Source: VBAS01 sp035764525
GTDB taxonomy: Bacteria; Bacteroidota; Bacteroidia; Chitinophagales; Chitinophagaceae
DNA: 5,538 bases
Assembly (NCBI GenBank): GCA_035764525.1
Contig: DASTZB010000239.1
Coordinates: forward strand, 1 to 5,538
Reading direction: 5' to 3'
The number at the start of each line of letters is the position of its first letter. Position 1 is the stretch's first letter. Shown one piece after another: positions 1 through 5,538 of this stretch. The notes under the pieces were generated by a model. It was not told where the DNA came from. It did no database searches and worked only from the letters and a program-made list of their open reading frames with translations. The position numbers were made by a program, and so were the translations under genes.

Positions 1-617
1 CGGATACCTTTTATTTCAAGACGCTTGATCAATTCACGGCTGAAATGCAAACCGGCTGTTGGCGCTGCCACAGCGCCTTCATGTTTTGCATAAACTGTTT
101 GATAACGTTCCTTATCTTCTTCGTCCGGCTTACGCTTTATATATTTTGGAAGTGGCGTTTCACCCAGCTTTTCCAGCATACCACGGAATGATTCTTCAGA
201 ATCTTCCCAAAGAAAACGAATAGTTCTGCCGCGGCTGGTAGTGTTGTCAATCACCTCGGCAACCAATTCTTCATTATCACCAAAATAAAGCTTGTTGCCT
301 ACGCGGATCTTTCTTGCGGGATCAACGATCACATCCCAAAGACGATTGGGCTTATTCAACTCACGAAGCAGGAACACTTCGATCTTTGCCCCGGTTTTTT
401 CCTTGCGGCCGTACATTCTGGCGGGAAATACTTTGGTGTTATTCACAACGAACACATCCTTGTCATCAAAATAATCCATAATGTCGCGGAAATGTTTGTT
501 CTCAATCTGGCCAGTATGGCGATGAATCACCATCATACGGGCATCTTCACGTTTTCTGGCCGGATTCTGAGCAATAAGATTTAATGGAAGGTCGAAACGA
601 AATTGCGATAGCTTCAT
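1..617 (-). CDS. queA: QueA, SAM:tRNA ribosyltransferase-isomerase (N-terminal 205 residues; 3' end beyond window)
   Basis: QueA moves the ribosyl part of S-adenosylmethionine onto preQ1 at wobble position 34 of tRNAs with GUN anticodons, giving epoxyqueuosine in the cytoplasmic queuosine pathway. The translation starts MKLSQFRFDLP and runs through family blocks in the right order: LIAQNPARKREDARMMV (14-30), VVNNTKVFPARMYG (57-70), GAKIEVFLLREL (76-87), WDVIVDPARKIRVG (94-107), PLPKYI (155-160) and the hallmark RYQTVYA...GAVAAPTAGLHFS (171-193). QueA is usually about 345 residues, so roughly 140 C-terminal residues lie beyond base 1. The frame is open with no break. The ATG at 617 is the only good start, since an in-frame TAA lies four codons upstream (627-629). 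The upstream bases are A-rich with no Shine-Dalgarno motif, as is common in Bacteroidota. The gene is divergent from the large plus-strand gene, with a 434-base spacer. I recognised no promoter. Confidence 0.96.
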   Translation of the reverse strand, partial: MKLSQFRFDLPLNLIAQNPARKREDARMMVIHRHTGQIENKHFRDIMDYFDDKDVFVVNNTKVFPARMYGRKEKTGAKIEVFLLRELNKPNRLWDVIVDPARKIRVGNKLYFGDNEELVAEVIDNTTSRGRTIRFLWEDSEESFRGMLEKLGETPLPKYIKRKPDEEDKERYQTVYAKHEGAVAAPTAGLHFSRELIKRLEIKGI

Positions 618-670
618 GGGCTTAATTTATTTTTTTGTTTACAGCTTTGAATCTCCAGGCATCTTTTATT

Positions 671-696
671 GCAAGTTCATCCTGAGCTTGCGAAGG
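671..696. repeat. Degenerate REP-like intergenic repeat
   Basis: On the minus strand the core reads CCTTCGCAAGCTCAGG (681-696). It differs by one missing base from CCTTCGACAAGCTCAGG, a short repeat I recall as widespread between genes in many bacteria, including Bacteroidota. On the plus strand GCAAG (671-675) and CTTGC (687-691) form an inverted repeat. It extends inward by a T-G wobble and a T-A pair around a 7-base loop. The resemblance is from memory, not from a search. Only one copy is in the window, so its repeat status cannot be proved here. Confidence 0.45.
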
Positions 697-759
697 CCCT
701 GTTCATCGTTCCTTGATCTAGCTTTTGGCAGATTGGCGATTGAGTTTCATCAGCATGAC

Positions 760-775
760 CCCGATTGTTATCGGG
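760..775. repeat. Short perfect hairpin CCCGAT-TGTT-ATCGGG
   Basis: A perfect 6-bp inverted repeat (760-765 and 770-775) encloses a 4-base loop, TGTT. It resembles CCCGATAGCTATCGGG palindromes that I recall as frequent between genes in Bacteroidota. No U-tract follows on either side, so it is a poor intrinsic terminator, and it lies upstream of both neighbouring genes rather than downstream. The best reading is an intergenic repeat remnant. A cis-regulatory hairpin in one of the 5' leaders is possible. Confidence 0.4.
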
Positions 776-810
776 ACTATTGGACTTATGTTTATTAATT
801 TTACTGGTGA

Positions 811-826
811 CTGTCCGGTGGCAGGC
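811..826. repeat. Possible REP-like fragment
   Basis: The plus-strand string CTGTCCGGTGGCAGGC (GCCTGCCACCGGACAG on the other strand) resembles part of the CCTGCC...GGACAGGCAG type of Bacteroidota intergenic palindrome, but only half-heartedly. It is listed because it sits within 150 bases of two other palindromic remnants. It may be coincidence. Confidence 0.2.
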
Positions 827-854
827 AATATTGAAGAAGGGGTTTGATTCCCAT

Positions 855-872
855 CCGGCCTTACGGCGCCGG
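855..872. other. GC-rich inverted repeat
   Basis: CCGGC (855-859) and GCCGG (868-872) can pair around an 8-base loop. An alternative, nested GCC-TTAC-GGC hairpin lies at 858-867. The patch around 850-880 is much richer in G and C than the flanking DNA. No U-tract follows on the plus strand. It could be another repeat remnant or a leader structure of the gene starting at 1052, about 180 bases downstream. The function is unknown. Confidence 0.25.
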
Positions 873-1051
873 GCGGTTCACTCAGTTTTAAAGTGGGCAA
901 AGGTAAAGGATTTATGCTTTTTTTCATGAATAATTTTTCACATTCTTTGCGCAGGGCCAACACTGCATTACCCGGAGGGATTTGATTAATTTTATGTATT
1001 CGGAACCATTCAGCATCTTGAATTATTAAAAACAGGACCATCATCTACTTT

Positions 1052-1108
1052 ATGAAGCGATACTTTATCCTGGTAGCAATCACTCTTTTTTATTATTGTG
1101 CCCAGAGC
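1052..1108 (+). other. Signal peptide of the TraB/GumN-family protein
   Basis: The first residues are MKRYFILVAITLFYYCAQS. They show a basic start (K2, R3), a hydrophobic core at about 4-15, and A17-Q18-S19 as a plausible signal peptidase I site ahead of QGPAKAK. C16 is preceded by FYY, which does not fit a lipobox, so a lipoprotein is unlikely. The mature protein would be released to the periplasm or beyond. The exact cleavage position is inferred. Confidence 0.8.
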
Positions 1109-4100
1109 CAGGGGCCTGCAAAAGCCAAGACAAAAAAATACCCAAGCCTCTTTTGGGAGATCAGCGGCAATGGCTTAGAAAGACCTTCTTATTTATTCGG
1201 TACCATGCATGTTAGCAGCAAAATTGCTTTTAACCTGGCTGATTCATTCTATCTCGCGATTAAAAATTCGGAGGTAGTCGCTCTTGAAACGAATCCTGAA
1301 ACATGGCAGGAGGATATGAATAACTATGACCTTGGTTCTTCTAATTACAAGTATGGTGTCAATCCGGGGGTAATGAATGATATGCCGAATGATTTTCTTA
1401 GTATCAAAACCTTACGCTTCGGCAAATACGAAAAAAAGTTGGAAGTGGCAATGTTCAGCAAACCTTCCATGATCAACAATTTGCTTTATCGCAGTATGTC
1501 TGATAATAACAGTGATTTTGAAGAAGACACTTACCTAGATCTCTATATTTATCAAACAGGAAAAAAATTAGGAAAAAAAGTTGCGGGTGTTGAGCAGTAT
1601 GAACAAAGTATGAAGCTGATGGCTGAAGCATTTCGTGATGCAGCAAAAGAAAAAAACAAAAAGGAAAAAAGTTTTGATTACGATGAAGAGTTTTCCCCGG
1701 CCAAATTACAAGAGGCATATCGTGCTGGGAACCTGGATCAACTTGATTCTATTAACAAATTAAATAGCCAATCCGATGCCTTTGATGAAAAATTTCTTTA
1801 TCGCAGAAATGAGATACAGGCGAACTCAATTGATTCAATCCTTAAGAGATCATCCTTGTTTGTTGGCGTAGGGGCGGCACATCTTCCTGGTAACAGGGGT
1901 GTGATCGAATTGCTGAGAAGAAAAGGGTATAAACTTCGCCCCATCTATATGGGTACCAGAGACAGTAGACAAAAAGACGCAGTTGAAAGGGTTCGTGTGC
2001 CTGTAACTTTTTCAACTCAAACTGCAGATGATGGATTTTATAAGGTTGATATCCCGGGCAAATTTTATCGCTTCGGAGAAAACTTTTTATTTGATCAACA
2101 GCAGTATGCTGATATGGCTAATGGTAGTTTTTACATGGTAACAAGGGTAAAAACAAATAGCCTTTATTGGGGCCATAATGCTGATGTTGTTGCAAAAAAA
2201 ATTGATAGTTTATTGTATGAAAATGTACCCGGTAAGATTTTGAATAAAACAGAAATCACAAAAAACGGGTATAAAGGATATGACATAACCAGTCGTACGA
2301 GACGAGGAGATTATAATCGCTACAATATATTTATTACACCATTCGAAGTTATTTTTTTTAAAATGGGCGGCAATGGCGAGTATGTAAGAAACGGGGATGA
2401 AGCGAAGAAATTCTTTAACAGCATTCAATTGAGAGAGTTTAAAAATGTTGGATGGAAAAAATTTCAACCTGCTTATGGAGGCTTCTCTGTTGAATTTCCG
2501 CAACAGCCATATGAATCATTTGGAGATAATGTGCAATATGATGCTGAAGAAAAATCAACTGGTGAGCATTTTTCTGTAATAAGAACCGATATCCATAACT
2601 ACAGGTTTGTAGGAGAAGACACCTTTGATCTTGCATTGATGGACGAGAGTTTTGGTTCTGCAGATTATATTGAAAAGAATATTGCCCGTAAGCAACTTGT
2701 CTTCAAAGGCTATCCCGCTCTTGATTGCCAGTACAAGCATAAAGATGGTTCTACGATTTTTGCAAGGTTTCTTATCCAGGGTCCACACTATTATACACTG
2801 GTGGCACATGGAAAAAAAATAAACCCTGCCACTGAAAGATTCTTCAATTCATTTGAATTAGTTCCTTTTGTTTATAAAGAAATGAAGGAAAGGAAAGATA
2901 CGGCTATGTATTTTTCAGTTAAAACCCCCTGGTTTCCCGAAGATAAAAAAAATAAAGTTGACGTACCTTCTGAGGATTCTTATATGTCAGATGAGGACGA
3001 TGATGATAATTATTTTAGTCTTGCAAAAGATGATTATAAAACCCGCCTGGTAAAAAATGATACAACAGGTGAAGCAGTATACATTAGTTTCTCCCGTACT
3101 TCAAAATATGAATATGTTGACAGCACTTTGCGGCGTGATAATAAATATTTGTTCATGCCGGGTTTTGATACAACTTGGATCGTACGAAGTGCAAAAAAAT
3201 CAACCTTGCCAAATGGAATGAAAGTGATGGAGCAGGTTGTTTCTGATACCAACAGCAGCCGTGCAATTGTAACCAAAACATTTTATAAGGAAGGACTATA
3301 TTTTCAATTAACGACTCAAACGGATACGCTTTCACAGCCGTCAAATTTTGTAAAAAGTTTTTTTGATAATTTTATTCCTGCTGATACGCTAAAAATCATC
3401 AGTCCATTTACAAAAAAATCAAAAGTGTTTTTTGATGATTTCTTTGGCAAGGATAGCGTAGCAAGAAAAAAAGCGATCAACTCAGTATGGGAAATCGATA
3501 TGGATTCAACGGATCTCCCACTCTTGACAAAGGCAATTAATTCATTTAAATGGAGTGAGAAGAAATACCTCGAAAGAAAAATCTCTTTTATCAACAAGCT
3601 GGGAGATATTCCTGTAAAAGCCAGCGCAGATCTTTTAAAAGACATCTACTATGCAGCAGGAGACACTGTGCAATTGCAGCATACGGCTTTGTCTGGGTTG
3701 CTATCTCAGAAAACTCAGTATTCCTTTAATCTTTTCAAAGATATAATTACTAATGAGCCACCTGTGCTGGATACTGAAAATTCATACCAAAGTAATTACA
3801 GGACTTATTCTTATCCCAATATTTATACAAATTCCGGGTTTTCAGGTGGTACTTTTTTGAAAGGGCTGTATGATTCATTGCAATTGACAAAAAAGATTTT
3901 ACCAGATCTGCTTCCTTTAATGACGCTTGATGATTATAAAAAGCCAATCATGCGTTTGCTGAGAAAAATGGTTGACAGTAATCTGGTCAAGGCAAAAGAT
4001 TATGAAATTTATTACAGTAAGTTTTTGATCGAAGCAAAACAACAATTAAAGAAACAGGCTATTGAAGAAAAAAAATCAGCAATAGAAAAGGCCGAAGGCG

Positions 4101-4891
4101 AAAAAACAGAGGCGAAAACTGCCGATCTATATCGTCGCAATCAAGGCGACCAGGGCAATGAAGATCTTATGACCTATGCAACTTTATTGTTGCCCTTCAG
4201 TGAAACGAATCCTGCAGTAAAGGAAGTATTGAAGCAAATGCTATCGTCAAATGATAAGAGATTAAAATATAATACTGTCTATCTTTTTTTGCGGCATAAA
4301 ATATCTCTCCCGGATACGATGCTGACGTATTTTGCAAAACTTGATGATTTCCGGTATGAATTATTTACCGATATGCGAACATTAAAAATACTTGATAAAT
4401 TTCCTGTCGAATATAAGAGTCAACAGGCCCTGTCAAAAAGTAAATTGTTTTCATCTTCTTATTATGGTAAGCCCGATTCATTGGTTTTCATTGATAGCCT
4501 TCCTGCATCATTAAAGAATAGTAAAGGATTTGTGTTTTTTTATAAATATAAAGCCAAAAAAGACGACCTGTTTTGGAAACTGGCCACTGCCGGGTTAATG
4601 TCAAAGAATAACGATCCATTTAATTATGACGATGACGATGAAGAGGATGATGATGATAACGACTACGATACTGGCTACACCTCCATTATGTCGGGATGGA
4701 ATTTTTCCCGGGATGAAAATAAAGTCGTTTTTACCGAATTCACAGATGAGAAAATAAAAGAAGATGTGCCGTTAAAAGAACAAATGGAAAAGCAGCTAAA
4801 GAAAGTTTTATTTTCAAAAAGAAAAAGTGCCCGGATGTTTTACAATGAAGGACCTGATTATTCTGATAGACCCTTTCGTTATATTGATTAG
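1052..4891 (+). CDS. Large secreted TraB/GumN-family protein with triplicated beta-rich segment and HEAT-like tail
   Basis: This is a predicted exported protein of 1279 residues. Residues 1-19 form a signal peptide. Residues 32-300 match the TraB/GumN (TIKI/PrgY-like) family: LFGTMHV gives the first GxxH (G50-H53), E79 lies in VVALETN, GVEQYEQ (179-185) matches the family GLETxxEQ block with E181, and VGVGAAHLPG gives the second GxxH (G274-H277), followed by GVIELLRRKGYKLRPI. TIKI relatives are metal-dependent proteases; activity here is inferred. Typical TraB/GumN proteins have about 300 residues, so nearly 1000 are extra. These comprise three diverged repeats (about 330-460, 478-603, 620-774) and a mostly helical, HEAT-like tail (about 790-1279) with a charged, possibly coiled-coil stretch (983-1022). 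Asp-rich patches lie at 647-652 and 1193-1206. There is no membrane anchor after the signal. The ATG at 1052 is favoured by the signal peptide and an in-frame TGA at 1019-1021; there is no Shine-Dalgarno. The gene is probably monocistronic. Confidence 0.93.
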   Translation: MKRYFILVAITLFYYCAQSQGPAKAKTKKYPSLFWEISGNGLERPSYLFGTMHVSSKIAFNLADSFYLAIKNSEVVALETNPETWQEDMNNYDLGSSNYKYGVNPGVMNDMPNDFLSIKTLRFGKYEKKLEVAMFSKPSMINNLLYRSMSDNNSDFEEDTYLDLYIYQTGKKLGKKVAGVEQYEQSMKLMAEAFRDAAKEKNKKEKSFDYDEEFSPAKLQEAYRAGNLDQLDSINKLNSQSDAFDEKFLYRRNEIQANSIDSILKRSSLFVGVGAAHLPGNRGVIELLRRKGYKLRPIYMGTRDSRQKDAVERVRVPVTFSTQTADDGFYKVDIPGKFYRFGENFLFDQQQYADMANGSFYMVTRVKTNSLYWGHNADVVAKKIDSLLYENVPGKILNKTEITKNGYKGYDITSRTRRGDYNRYNIFITPFEVIFFKMGGNGEYVRNGDEAKKFFNSIQLREFKNVGWKKFQPAYGGFSVEFPQQPYESFGDNVQYDAEEKSTGEHFSVIRTDIHNYRFVGEDTFDLALMDESFGSADYIEKNIARKQLVFKGYPALDCQYKHKDGSTIFARFLIQGPHYYTLVAHGKKINPATERFFNSFELVPFVYKEMKERKDTAMYFSVKTPWFPEDKKNKVDVPSEDSYMSDEDDDDNYFSLAKDDYKTRLVKNDTTGEAVYISFSRTSKYEYVDSTLRRDNKYLFMPGFDTTWIVRSAKKSTLPNGMKVMEQVVSDTNSSRAIVTKTFYKEGLYFQLTTQTDTLSQPSNFVKSFFDNFIPADTLKIISPFTKKSKVFFDDFFGKDSVARKKAINSVWEIDMDSTDLPLLTKAINSFKWSEKKYLERKISFINKLGDIPVKASADLLKDIYYAAGDTVQLQHTALSGLLSQKTQYSFNLFKDIITNEPPVLDTENSYQSNYRTYSYPNIYTNSGFSGGTFLKGLYDSLQLTKKILPDLLPLMTLDDYKKPIMRLLRKMVDSNLVKAKDYEIYYSKFLIEAKQQLKKQAIEEKKSAIEKAEGEKTEAKTADLYRRNQGDQGNEDLMTYATLLLPFSETNPAVKEVLKQMLSSNDKRLKYNTVYLFLRHKISLPDTMLTYFAKLDDFRYELFTDMRTLKILDKFPVEYKSQQALSKSKLFSSSYYGKPDSLVFIDSLPASLKNSKGFVFFYKYKAKKDDLFWKLATAGLMSKNNDPFNYDDDDEEDDDDNDYDTGYTSIMSGWNFSRDENKVVFTEFTDEKIKEDVPLKEQMEKQLKKVLFSKRKSARMFYNEGPDYSDRPFRYID
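2039..3373 (+). repeat. Three diverged in-gene protein repeats (about 145-175 residues each)
   Basis: Three consecutive segments share the same order of landmarks. Each opens with a hydrophobic-Val strand and an early proline: YKVDIPGKFY (330), FSVEFPQQPY (478), YFSVKTPWFP (620). Each has a central strand pair: NGYKGYDI (406), FKGYPALD (551), NGMKVMEQ (721). Each closes with a helix: AKKFFNSI (451), TERFFNSF (594), FVKSFFDNF (766). The closing FF pairs are 143 and 173 residues apart. The third copy is the most diverged and carries an Asp-rich insertion. The layout resembles the small alpha/beta domains of PsbP/Mog1 type found in many secreted bacterial proteins, but that fold guess is inference. 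The copies are visible only at protein level. Confidence 0.65.
4888..4891. other. Overlapping stop codons of convergent genes
   Basis: The large plus-strand gene ends with TAG at 4889-4891. The minus-strand ABC gene ends with TAA at 4890-4888. The two coding regions therefore overlap tail to tail by 4 bases and leave no intergenic space. No hairpin with a U-tract was seen just past either stop, so each transcript probably runs into the 3' end of the other gene. Confidence 0.9.
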
Positions 4892-5538
4892 TTCAGATTT
4901 TTTCCCGGGATCGAGGCAATGAGACTTTTTGTGTATTCATTTTTGGGATGATAATAGACTTCATCTGCAGCGCCTTGTTCAACAATTTTTCCTTTATGCA
5001 TTACCATTATGCGATCGCTGATATAGCGGACAACACCGAGATCATGTGAGATAAATATTATTGTAAATCCAAATTCTTTTTTAATATCATTCAATAGGTT
5101 GAGCACTTGTGCCTGAACACTTACATCCAATGCAGATACCGGCTCATCACAAATAATAAATGAAGGGTTCAAGGCCAATGCTCGGGCAATAACAATCCGT
5201 TGTCGTTGTCCTCCGCTGAATTCATGAGGATATCGATTGAAATGTAAGGGATCGAGATTTACCTTTTCAAGCAGGGCGATCACTTTTTCTTTTCGTTGCT
5301 TTTCATTTTTATAAAGACCATGAACTTTTAAAGGCTCGGCGATCGCGGAGCCTATAGTTAACCGGGGATTTAAAGATGAATATGGATCCTGGAAAACAAG
5401 TTGAATATCTTTTCGAAGAGGTTTTATTTCGTCAAGGGTTTTTTTTGTGAGGTCATTGCCATTATAAATTATTTCGCCTTTGGTCGGTTCTATTAATCGC
5501 AGCAATGATCTGCCCAACGTTGTTTTCCCGCACCCACT
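4888..5538 (-). CDS. Oligopeptide/dipeptide-type ABC transporter ATP-binding protein (C-terminal 216 residues; 5' end beyond window)
   Basis: This is the ATPase of an ABC importer of the Opp/Dpp/Gsi group, which drives uptake of peptides or similar solutes at the inner membrane. Numbering from the window edge, it enters inside Walker A (SGCGKTTL, 1-8). It then shows the Q-loop LVFQDPYSSLNPR (47-59), signature FSGGQRQR (107-114), Walker B FIICDEPVSALD (127-138) and switch histidine ISHDL (H165), so all nucleotide-binding residues are intact. The end, HPKNEYTKSLIASIP (197-211), is the usual OppF/DppF-type tail. A TTG inside the Walker A region (5515-5517) is not the start, because the frame continues to the edge. 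In Bacteroidota such ATPases are often the second half of a two-domain fusion, and the missing part could be either a short N-terminus or a whole first ATPase. The substrate cannot be told. No permease or binding protein is in view. Confidence 0.93.
   Translation of the reverse strand, partial: SGCGKTTLGRSLLRLIEPTKGEIIYNGNDLTKKTLDEIKPLRKDIQLVFQDPYSSLNPRLTIGSAIAEPLKVHGLYKNEKQRKEKVIALLEKVNLDPLHFNRYPHEFSGGQRQRIVIARALALNPSFIICDEPVSALDVSVQAQVLNLLNDIKKEFGFTIIFISHDLGVVRYISDRIMVMHKGKIVEQGAADEVYYHPKNEYTKSLIASIPGKNLN

Larger units (their letters stand above)
618..1051. other. Divergent intergenic region without a convincing gene
   Basis: This 434-base spacer separates the divergently oriented queA and the 1279-codon gene, so both promoters should lie in it. 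I looked for the Bacteroidota promoter pattern (TTTG, then TAnnTTTG about 20 bases on) and found no clean match on either strand. The nearest is TAATTTTA at 987-994 on the plus strand, which lacks a well-spaced upstream TTTG. The left part (about 660-830) carries short palindromic or REP-like remnants, listed separately, and 850-880 is a GC-rich patch in otherwise AT-rich DNA. Open frames here (616-798 plus, 718-1044 minus) read like chance translations of repeats. No tRNA or riboswitch fold was recognised. Confidence 0.7.

Noticed and set aside
292..474. Plus-strand open frame antisense to queA
   Set aside because: It lies wholly inside the well-supported queA frame on the other strand and encodes nothing recognisable.
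616..798. Plus-strand open frame of 60 codons in the spacer
   Set aside because: It begins on the antisense side of the queA start and translates the REP-like remnants. It has no ribosome binding site and no recognisable motif, so it is taken as chance.
836..856. GGGGTTTGATTCCC resembling a tRNA T-arm
   Set aside because: The stem does not extend to five proper pairs, and no anticodon arm, D-arm or acceptor stem can be built around it on either strand.
987..994. TAATTTTA as a Bacteroidota -7 promoter element for the large gene
   Set aside because: It misses the final G of TAnnTTTG, and the nearest upstream TTTG (946-949) is about 37 bases away, too far for a -33 box.
1043..1054. Lipoprotein signal for the large protein because of the Cys at residue 16
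   Set aside because: The preceding residues are FYY; a bulky Tyr at -1 is incompatible with the lipobox, so a signal peptidase I site is preferred.
1473..3947. Eight minus-strand open frames of 63-109 codons antisense to the large gene
   Set aside because: All lie inside one continuous 1279-codon frame with clear domain homology. Their products are Phe/Ser/Leu-rich, as expected of antisense translations of AT-rich coding DNA.
4895..4912. T-rich run followed by CCCGGGA after the large gene, considered as a terminator
   Set aside because: The T-tract precedes the palindrome, the CCCGGG has no loop, and the sequence codes for the C-terminus of the ABC ATPase on the other strand.

Overview
The window looks like an ordinary chromosomal stretch from a Bacteroidota bacterium, probably of the Chitinophagaceae or a related family. 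The reasons are a moderately AT-rich sequence, no Shine-Dalgarno motif at the visible starts, degenerate intergenic repeats of a kind familiar from that phylum, and a very long secreted TraB/GumN-type protein. The lineage is inferred from style and was not tested by any search.

There are three protein-coding genes, and two of them are cut by the window edges. At the left, on the minus strand, are the first 205 codons of queA, the tRNA queuosine-pathway ribosyltransferase-isomerase. A 434-base spacer follows that holds no convincing gene. It contains several short palindromic or REP-like remnants and a GC-rich patch. Next, on the plus strand, is a 1279-residue exported protein. Its layout is a signal peptide, a TraB/GumN (TIKI/PrgY-like) domain with both GxxH motifs intact, three diverged copies of a beta-rich segment of roughly 145-175 residues, and a long helical, HEAT-like tail. 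Two aspartate-rich patches occur in it. At the right, on the minus strand, are the last 216 codons of an oligopeptide/dipeptide-type ABC transporter ATPase. Its stop codon overlaps the stop codon of the large gene.

The large gene is divergent from queA and convergent with the ABC gene, so it appears to be transcribed alone. Nothing visible ties the three genes into one pathway: queA acts on tRNA in the cytoplasm, the large protein is predicted to act in the periplasm or at the envelope, and the ATPase powers solute uptake at the inner membrane.

I found no rRNA, tRNA, CRISPR array, insertion sequence or phage signature. The one item that may be poorly described is the architecture of the 1279-residue protein. 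I cannot claim a new system from it.
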